Of a stretch of DNA of 5,392 nt, positions 4,015 through 5,392 are shown piece after piece; positions within the stretch are counted from its first letter, which is position 1, and every line of letters begins with the position of its first letter. The notes beneath the pieces were generated by a model. That model was not told where the DNA came from and did no database searches. It saw only the letters and a list, made by a program, of their open reading frames with translations. Source of the DNA: Spirochaetaceae bacterium (GTDB lineage: Bacteria > Spirochaetota > Spirochaetia > Treponematales > Treponemataceae); assembly GCA_031285525.1 (NCBI GenBank), contig JAITWB010000169.1, positions 1-5,392 on the forward strand. The letters run 5' to 3'. The position numbers and the translations under genes were made by a program.

Positions 4015-5392
4015 ATGCAGGGACAGCGGCTCTCTATCGCTCAGCAGCAGAAACTAAAGCTGACGCCGCAGCTTATTCAGTCTATCCGTCTCATGACCAT
4101 GCCCGCCGTAGAACTTCGCGAATGTATTGCCGAAGAGCTGGAACGCAACCCCGCCCTCGAACTCGCCGCCCCGTCAGGGCCGGAACGGGACGAGATAGCC
4201 TACAGCCGCCCCGACGGCGATGCAGAAGCCTCTTTCGCCGGGGAACAAGATATTTCATATGGTGAATTCAGCAGCAGCTCCGCCCGAGGAGTCGAAGCCG
4301 CAGATGCTCACCAACTGTTTATGGAAGGTTCTCTCTCCCGCAGCGAGTCCCTGCAGGAACATCTCCTGGCGCAGCTTCCGGATCTGGCTCTTTCTCAAGA
4401 GATTACAGAGCTGGCTCAAATGCTCATACAGAACCTGGATAGCAAGGGCTTTCATCTGGTGCCGCCGGAAACCCTGCCGGCAGGCTTAACTCCAGAGAAC
4501 GCCCGCACAACTGCGGATGCGGTACCTTCCAATGGCTTCATCCGCCGGGATCTGATCGATGAAGCCCTGAATGTAGTACGGCGGCTTGACCCTATAGGAT
4601 GCGGATGCGCAGATTTTCAGGAGAGCCTCATCTTTCAGGCGGAATACTATGACTCAGAAGCGTTTCTGGCGCAGACCATCCTACGGGATCACATCGAGAT
4701 ACTCGAAAAACCCCGTCCCGATGCTATTGCCCGAAAGCTCAAGGTATCCCGTGAGGAAGCGGAGGAGGCTCTGGACTTCATCAAAACCCTCAACCCCTTC
4801 CCGGGAAGTTCCTTCGATAGTGAATCTTCGGGGTATATCATCCCGGATGTGACCGTCCGTAAGGGAGAGGAGGGTTTTATCGCCCTCATCAATGAAGAGG
4901 AGATACCCGTTATCGGCATCTCTCCCCTGTTTATGAGCCTTGCCCGGGATACCGGCGATCACGGACAGACAAGAGCGGGGAACTCAAAACAGACGGAAGC
5001 GAGGGATTTTGCCCGGGAATCGGTAAAAGAAGCCAAGTGGTTCATGGGTTCCATCAATCAGCGGAACCATACGCTGCTCAAGGTTGTCAGGATGCTTATC
5101 ATCTTTCAGGAGGATTTTTTCCTAAAAGGTTCCGCCTACCTGCGCCCGTTAAGGCTTCAGGATGTGGCGCTTGAGATCGGAGTCCATGAAGCCACAGTCT
5201 CCCGTATCGCCAACGGAAAGTATCTCCAGTGCAGCTGGGGACTCTTCGAACTCAAATACTTTTTCTCCTCCGGAGTCTATAAAAAAGGCGCCGCCCCTGC
5301 CGCCCCCGGTGCACAGTCTGCTCTTACGGGAGAAAAGCAGGAAATCCCTTCCGGCTCAAAGTCCCGGGAGGCAGTAAAAGAGGTTCTCCGGG
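4015..5392 (+). CDS. rpoN: RNA polymerase sigma-54 factor, C-terminus cut by window edge
   Basis: The frame is open from ATG 4015 to the right edge, giving 459 codons, with GGAGG (4006-4010) four bases upstream. Region I, which contacts activators, is the Gln/Leu-rich first 50 residues (LSIAQQQKLKLTPQLIQSIRLM, then ELERNPALEL when read in two parts). An acidic, variable region II spans about 55-100. The core-binding domain spans about 110-310, including LDPIGCGCADFQESL (191-205), LNPFPGSSF and YIIPDVTV. A linker and the helix-turn-helix follow (DVALEIGVHEATVSRIANGKY, about 383-403). The RpoN box that reads the -24 element is beyond the edge. Sigma-54 directs polymerase to -24/-12 promoters that need ATP-driven activators. 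One oddity is GCGC where the family usually has GVGA (195-198). It lies 29 bp after metA and is probably cotranscribed. Confidence 0.95.
   Translation, partial: MQGQRLSIAQQQKLKLTPQLIQSIRLMTMPAVELRECIAEELERNPALELAAPSGPERDEIAYSRPDGDAEASFAGEQDISYGEFSSSSARGVEAADAHQLFMEGSLSRSESLQEHLLAQLPDLALSQEITELAQMLIQNLDSKGFHLVPPETLPAGLTPENARTTADAVPSNGFIRRDLIDEALNVVRRLDPIGCGCADFQESLIFQAEYYDSEAFLAQTILRDHIEILEKPRPDAIARKLKVSREEAEEALDFIKTLNPFPGSSFDSESSGYIIPDVTVRKGEEGFIALINEEEIPVIGISPLFMSLARDTGDHGQTRAGNSKQTEARDFARESVKEAKWFMGSINQRNHTLLKVVRMLIIFQEDFFLKGSAYLRPLRLQDVALEIGVHEATVSRIANGKYLQCSWGLFELKYFFSSGVYKKGAAPAAPGAQSALTGEKQEIPSGSKSREAVKEVLR

Noticed and set aside
3101..5377. Open frames antisense or out of frame within metA and rpoN
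   Set aside because: Shadows of G+C-rich coding sequence; the metA and rpoN frames carry all family motifs.

Overview
The window looks like a chromosomal segment of a spirochaete-like or other anaerobic bacterium. I lean towards a treponeme-type genome because of the gene styles (acetyl-CoA-type MetA, TrhP-like U32 protein, sigma-54), but this placement is an inference of low confidence. The flanks have moderately high G+C (metA and rpoN roughly 55-60 percent by eye). They enclose a clearly more A+T-rich accessory stretch at about 1370-3055.

Layout. On the minus strand, an HSL-type alpha/beta hydrolase (458-1333, possibly starting at 1396) is followed 41 bp downstream by the N-terminal part of a U32-family protein (1-416, running off the left edge). 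Then comes the accessory stretch, all on the plus strand. It starts with a strong extended -10 promoter (1451-1480) and about 88 nt that fold by eye into several small hairpins ending in a U-tract (1487-1574, a candidate small RNA or attenuator). Next is a NYN/LabA-type ribonuclease gene (1592-2272), then a decayed copy of the 5' end of the hydrolase gene (2290-2410) containing a plausible intrinsic terminator. A complete mazEF toxin-antitoxin pair with its own near-consensus promoter follows (2415-3055). Nine bases after mazF starts metA (3065-3985, homoserine O-acetyltransferase by its Glu111), and 29 bp later rpoN (4015 to beyond the right edge, 459 codons visible).

How it fits together. 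The flanking genes are housekeeping or metabolic: tRNA/rRNA modification-type U32 protein, esterase, methionine biosynthesis and sigma-54. The middle is defence- or stress-like: two unrelated RNA-cutting enzymes (NYN and MazF) side by side. The NYN gene is preceded by what looks like its own structured, terminator-ended RNA. This promoter - structured RNA - terminator - nuclease order is the best candidate for an undescribed system in the window. The NYN cassette is bracketed by about 124-bp direct repeats (about 84 percent identical by hand alignment) that are two copies of the hydrolase 5' end, which records how the cassette arrived and offers a route for its loss. mazEF sits so tightly against metA that metA must be read from the mazEF promoter or from a promoter hidden inside mazF. 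No stretch longer than 300 bases lacks a gene.
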